DNA of 64,000 nucleotides, from NCBI GenBank assembly GCA_963660435.1, contig CAVKYI010000004.1, positions 1 to 64,000 of the forward strand, read 5' to 3'. A program made the translations under genes and the position numbers. Origin of the DNA: Hallerella sp963660435. Its GTDB lineage: Bacteria > Fibrobacterota > Fibrobacteria > Fibrobacterales > Fibrobacteraceae. How positions within the stretch are numbered: the first letter of the stretch is position 1; the number at the start of each line of letters is the position of its first letter. Shown piece after piece: positions 61,942-64,000 of the stretch. The notes under the pieces were generated by a model that was not told where the DNA came from, ran no database searches, and saw nothing but the letters and a program-made list of their open reading frames with translations.

Positions 61942-63396
61942 ATGGAACTGTTAAAAAACAGGATAGCCTGTTCTATCTATGGTGCGCTTTTGTGCAGTGT
62001 CGGAATTGAATTCCGCTATACGTATGGACCCAAGGCCATGCGATGATTATCGATGCTTACCGATACTCGCTTTCCAAACGCCTGGATATTCGACTTCTGA
62101 ACACGGACAATGACGGAACCGTGGAATGGCGGTCTCTGCGCTCCACAGAGATAAAAGGCTTTATTGCCGCCGAAGTCAGCGGAAGAGTTCGAAATTCCGA
62201 TGAACGCATCCATACAGACTCGGATGGTGATGGCCTGATGGATTTCGATTAAATAGAACGGTTCGGAACGGATCCGGACAATCCAGATTCGGACGGAGAC
62301 GGTATCGACGACAAGACCGAGATTTTTTCATACACGATTCGAAACATTCTTCCAGATTCAAACAAAACTGTTTGGAAAAACGGTTTAACTTTAATTGAGT
62401 ATGCAGACATTGATGGAGACGGTTTGCGAGCAGAAATGGATTTCGATTCGGATGGAGGCGGCATTTCCGATGGCTCCGAGGACATAAACAAAAACGGAAT
62501 TCTGGAAAGCGGAGAAACCGACGTCTATGACGCGGACGACGACGAAAGTTCAAACGCAGAATCCATCAATGTTCCGGGAAATACGACCCTGTATGCTCTC
62601 GGAAAAATAGCCGTCAATGACGGTGTGAAATGCCAAGCCGGGAAAAATTTTCGATGCGACATTGCCTCGGAATCCGGCGACAGCGCATATGCCGTAAATA
62701 TCGGGAGAGGCGCCGAAGTGCGCCGAATCGAATCTAAAGGAGGCATTTTTCTGCGCGATTACGCAAGCGTGACGGGAAACATCAAAATCTATTCGCTTCC
62801 CGAAAAAAAACTGGACACTTACAACACAAAACAACGTAAAGTTTACCCGTGCATCCATTTCGACGCTAAAATCCCTTTGGCCCTATCGTATCGCAGAGCT
62901 TTCAACAATGCCGCCTGCAGGCGATTCTATTGCAGATGTCGCCTATGGCAAAAGTCTGACACTTAAAAACGGAGACCGAATCAAGACGCTAAAAGTTCAT
63001 CCTGGCGGAACACTGTTCATTGCCCCTGGCGAAATGCATGCAGAAAACATCCAACTGGAATCTGGAAGCAAGGTGCAATTTATTAGTCCAGGACAAAGGA
63101 CCGTTCTGCACTTAAACGGATCCGTCATCTGGCGAGCGCGTAGCCAGAACGAAGACATGGAACAAGTCGCCAAGGGATTTATGCTGATACAGCACGGAAG
63201 CGAAACGATGACGGTCGAAGGAATGTGGGCAGGAACAATTTTCGCTCCGAACGCCAACCTGATTCTTGGACAATCGAACAAAAAACTCTACGGACGTTTT
63301 TTAGGGAAAGACATTACCGTCCACCAATATGCTGCTGTTTACAGTATAAACTTCAACCCGGAAATCACGACTGAATTTGTCTGGAGGAAAAAATGA
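61942..63396 (+). pseudogene. Broken gene for a thrombospondin-type-3 repeat surface protein
   Basis: The ATG has a strong GGAGGA five bases upstream and starts a signal-like sequence (KNRIACSIYGALLCSVG), but that frame stops after 34 codons (62044-62046). The homologous-looking reading continues in another frame (from 62043) with calcium-binding type-3 repeats, TDSDGDGLMDFD. There a TAA (62250-62252) replaces an expected GAA: the repeat continues IERFGTDPDNPDSDGDGIDD in frame. A second frameshift is likely at an eight-A run (62803-62810), after which the product continues (MPPAGDSIADVAYG...) to 63396. Three lesions suggest a decayed gene, though assembly errors could create the frameshifts. 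The C-terminal domain (GTIFAPNANLILG...ITVHQYAAVYSINF) resembles secreted Fibrobacter proteins. Confidence 0.78.
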
Positions 63397-64000
63397 AAAA
63401 GCTCTTATTGACGACCCTATTTTTCCTTGTCACCTACGTTTTTGCGGACGACGAAACACCGAAGGTATTTTTTTATGATTCTGTAAAAATCAACTATGAT
63501 AAAATTTCGGAAGCATGCAAAAGCGTCGAGGCTTTTCAAATCAAAAGTTTTCTTGACTATGGTTGCGGAGAAAACAGCATTCTATACGCATCACCATTAG
63601 ACACAACCGTATCATTTGGCGTTATATTTGAAGAAGGATTCTTCATTGTAGAACGCATTTCCCAATATTGTGAGGGAAGCCTAGGAACAGGTTTTACCAC
63701 CGTCGGGGAACCTGGAAAATTACAGTTCAGCGAAGTTTTGCAAGCTGAATTTTTAAGATTGCAAGAATTAGGCGTCCTTAACTTGCCAAAGGACTCGGCA
63801 TACTTGTTTATTACACAAAAAATCGCAGCGATGAAAGAAGAGGATACCTGCAATGATATTGATTTGTCCATGGGAAAACCCGGAGCAGGACTTTACGGTT
63901 GTTGCTCGCTTGTCGAGCCATCGACTGCGATTCGCTCCCTGCAATTGCAGAAAAACAGCGAGTTGTTTGCATACAAATTAACGGAAAACTTTTTCCTCAT
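63393..64000 (+). CDS. Secreted protein of unknown function (truncated by window end)
   Basis: An ATG overlapping the pseudogene's stop (ATGA) with GGAGG upstream starts a protein with a signal peptide (MKKLLLTTLFFLVTYVFA). At least 202 residues are readable before the window ends at 64000, with no stop. Cysteines (ACKSVEAF, YGCGENS, QYCEGS, DTCNDI, YGCCSL) suggest disulfides. I recognise no family. It was presumably co-transcribed with the broken surface-protein gene and may be an intact partner of it. Confidence 0.72.
   Translation, partial: MKKLLLTTLFFLVTYVFADDETPKVFFYDSVKINYDKISEACKSVEAFQIKSFLDYGCGENSILYASPLDTTVSFGVIFEEGFFIVERISQYCEGSLGTGFTTVGEPGKLQFSEVLQAEFLRLQELGVLNLPKDSAYLFITQKIAAMKEEDTCNDIDLSMGKPGAGLYGCCSLVEPSTAIRSLQLQKNSELFAYKLTENFFL

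Overview
The window looks like chromosome from a Fibrobacter-type bacterium (phylum Fibrobacterota). The reasons are a secreted GH5 cellulase with a poly-serine linker and a type IX-like C-terminal tail, a lipoprotein ending in the Fibrobacter succinogenes major paralogous domain, a TIGR02147-type regulator, several poly-serine lipoproteins, and a PorV-like outer-membrane protein. This is inference from protein families; no rRNA or marker-gene comparison was possible. Genes are tightly packed, and many neighbours overlap by 1-11 bases (ATGA or TAATG junctions), so most of the window falls into long operons.

Layout. 0.6-4.2 kb (minus): chorismate mutase, prephenate dehydrogenase, an EPSP-synthase-like pseudoenzyme and NAD kinase. 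4.2-10.3 kb (plus): mnmA-dapF, then the GH5 cellulase and a FISUMP lipoprotein. 10.9-14.3 kb (minus): a membrane-anchored unknown, a PorV-like barrel with an inserted beta-propeller, and queH. 14.3-15.5 kb (plus): a three-domain FKBP isomerase. 15.5-22.7 kb (minus): acyl-ACP thioesterase, rfbA-rfbB-rfbC, a low-molecular-weight phosphatase, a Wzc-like protein with a damaged Walker A, and manC. 22.9-26.4 kb (plus): aroA and a PBP4-DUF1460 fusion. 27-29.4 kb (minus): two related poly-serine lipoproteins. 29.8-38.4 kb (minus): rnc, peptide-binding lipoprotein, thioredoxin-reductase-like protein, coaBC, a UDG-like protein, dnaB, mlaE and mlaF. 39-41.7 kb: an EamA transporter and an NhaC antiporter preceded by an unannotated 57-residue ORF. 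41.8-45.7 kb (minus): yceD-rpmF-plsX-fabD-fabG-acpP without fabH. 45.8-48 kb: a TIGR02147 regulator and lipoprotein pair. 48.2-54 kb: envelope genes including lpxH, rsmI and lnt. 54-59.7 kb (minus): a glycan cluster (two GT8 paralogs, a GT4, a flippase and an unknown), AT-richer in its upstream part. 59.8-61.8 kb: an LtaS-like phosphoglycerol transferase. 61.9-63.4 kb: a broken thrombospondin-type-3 surface-protein gene, followed by a secreted protein cut by the window end.

The six long non-coding stretches are all mosaics of one interspersed repeat family. The copies include a near-identical inverted pair of about 170-190 bp flanking the block from 10.9 to 26.4 kb.

The dominant theme is building the cell envelope: peptidoglycan precursors and trimming, lipoprotein maturation, lipid A, phospholipid supply, nucleotide sugars, glycan assembly and secretion of cellulases. 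The most unusual features are domain architectures and pseudoenzymes: the propeller-in-PorV barrel, the PBP4-DUF1460 fusion, the kinase-dead Wzc next to an intact phosphatase, the EPSP-synthase-like and UDG-like proteins without their catalytic motifs, and an alpha/beta hydrolase without its nucleophile. I saw no CRISPR array, prophage, transposase, rRNA or tRNA.
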